Shown: positions 45,402-46,039 of the stretch, in pieces
Position numbering within the stretch: position 1 is the stretch's first letter
Layout: the number at the start of each line of letters is the position of its first letter
Assembly: GCA_905234485.1 (NCBI GenBank)
Contig: CAJOHV010000015.1
Location: 1-46,039, forward strand
Length of the DNA stretch: 46,039 nt
DNA from: an uncultured Bacteroidales bacterium
GTDB lineage: Bacteria; Bacteroidota; Bacteroidia; Bacteroidales; UBA932
Reading direction: 5' to 3'
Notes under the pieces: model-generated
Database searches by the model: none
Told to the model about the DNA's origin: nothing
What the model saw: the letters and a program-made list of their open reading frames with translations, nothing else
Program-made: the position numbers and the translations under genes

Positions 45402-46039
45402 AACCGACAAGAGCCGGAGGGCCCGGGCTGGGCTTCTCCTGATTGCCTCTCCGCGTTTCAAGAACCTGAGCGGTCCCAAACGCGGCACCTACGGCGAGCG
45501 CAAAGACAAAGCCGTAAAGGAAATCAAGGCTACGATGGAAGGCTTTCTCGACCTCGTTGACCCCGGTATCGTGTACGAAAGGCAGGATGCAGAAAAAGCG
45601 CTTAAACTCTTTTTCGACGAAGGAGTGGACTTCGTCTACGCGGAGTTCCTTTCCTGGAGCGAAGATTTTGCATGGATAAGGTTCCTTCGTGACTGTCCGG
45701 AGATGCCGATCATCTTCTGCAATGTCGCAAAACCCAGGATGAGCTTCGAGACCACCCTCGACGAGGACGACTTCGTAGATTACCTGTGCGCCGGAACCCT
45801 CGTAGGCTCGCTCGAAGGCTCGGGCAGCCTCAAGAGAGTCCCGCGCAGGAACGTCCGCACCGTGCTCGGTACCCGCGAGCAGATCACGGAAAAAGTGCGC
45901 ATCTTCGCCGATGCCGCCCGCACCCGCACCATCCTGCGCCATTCCAACGTCGGTCTCATGGCCAACATGAACGAGGCGATGTGGAGCACCTACTTCGACA
46001 ACTACGACCTCTTCACCAAGATCGGCCCCGAGATCCACT
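45394..46039 (+). CDS. Sugar isomerase-like protein (fucose/arabinose isomerase family), partial
   Basis: The frame from ATG 45394 stays open to the right edge, 215 codons. It begins MNRTDKSRRARAGLLLIAS and continues with GTYGERKDKAVKEIKATM, FDEGVDFVYAEFLSW and RHSNVGLMANMNEAMWSTY, then KIGPEI. These resemble the N-terminal and central domains of the L-fucose/L-arabinose isomerase superfamily, where the central domain has a similar VGLMG..D...Y pattern. It shares eight bases with the end of the MFS gene, so transporter and enzyme are likely co-translated. The active-site part lies outside the window. Confidence 0.7.
   Translation, partial: MNRTDKSRRARAGLLLIASPRFKNLSGPKRGTYGERKDKAVKEIKATMEGFLDLVDPGIVYERQDAEKALKLFFDEGVDFVYAEFLSWSEDFAWIRFLRDCPEMPIIFCNVAKPRMSFETTLDEDDFVDYLCAGTLVGSLEGSGSLKRVPRRNVRTVLGTREQITEKVRIFADAARTRTILRHSNVGLMANMNEAMWSTYFDNYDLFTKIGPEIH

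Overview
The window comes from a Bacteroidota chromosome, most likely an uncultured Bacteroidales from a gut-like habitat. Three things point there: many genes are preceded by the Bacteroidota -7 promoter element TAnnTTTG instead of an E. coli-type -10 box; several proteins are Bacteroidota forms (TamL lipoprotein, Bacteroidota-type LptD, Rho with a long disordered insert, CBM9-like protein, IspG of the plant/Bacteroidota type); and the gene pairs trmH/tamL, birA/rsfS-ftsH-cdsA and lptD/amidase are arranged as I remember them from that phylum. Coding density is very high. The longest stretch without a gene is about 250 bases (upstream of dnaA), and four of the five convergent gene pairs overlap at their 3' ends. 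No rRNA, tRNA, CRISPR array, insertion sequence or phage module was seen.

Layout. 1-1975 (minus strand): the start of an unrecognised gene, an orphan coding remnant, and mnmE. 2010-6346 (plus): a 23-codon ORF, a secreted GH31 glycosidase, a CBM9-like protein and a GT2 glycosyltransferase. 6343-10834 (minus): rho and lptD. 10890-15777 (plus): N-acetylmuramoyl-L-alanine amidase, dnaA, pepD, rpe. 15755-16354 (minus): birA. 16417-19552 (plus): rsfS-ftsH-cdsA. 19518-28784 (minus): a tightly packed row, pfp-ligA-rel-lipoprotein-OMP-ispG, in which rel is split by a frameshift. 28833-30807 (minus): trmH and a cytoplasmic GH13 enzyme. 30860-32911 (plus): tamL. 32987-34285 (minus): rarA. 34338-35524 (plus): two small outer-membrane-type proteins. 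35519-38809 (minus): mscS, rlmD and a Ca2+/Na+ antiporter. 38852-40968 (minus): a heavy-metal P-type ATPase with its metal-binding domain as a separate small protein. 41129-44075 (minus): a GH3 glycosidase lipoprotein and a mutarotase-like protein. 44160-46039 (plus): an MFS sugar transporter and the start of a sugar-isomerase-like gene.

Taken together this is mostly a housekeeping core (replication initiation, transcription termination, envelope biogenesis, isoprenoid and phospholipid synthesis, stringent response, DNA ligation and fork rescue), with two small carbohydrate-use loci. Neither locus has a SusC/SusD pair. I did not find a clear new defence or mobile system. The most unusual items are the duplicated promoter and start of the CBM9 gene placed in front of GH31, the frameshift that removes the CC-PxPGD region of Rel, birA ending inside the antisense of rpe, a REP-like palindrome that encodes the C-terminus of FtsH, face-to-face overlapping promoters, several apparently leaderless genes, an unusually short IspG, and palindromes in the dnaA and rho leaders.
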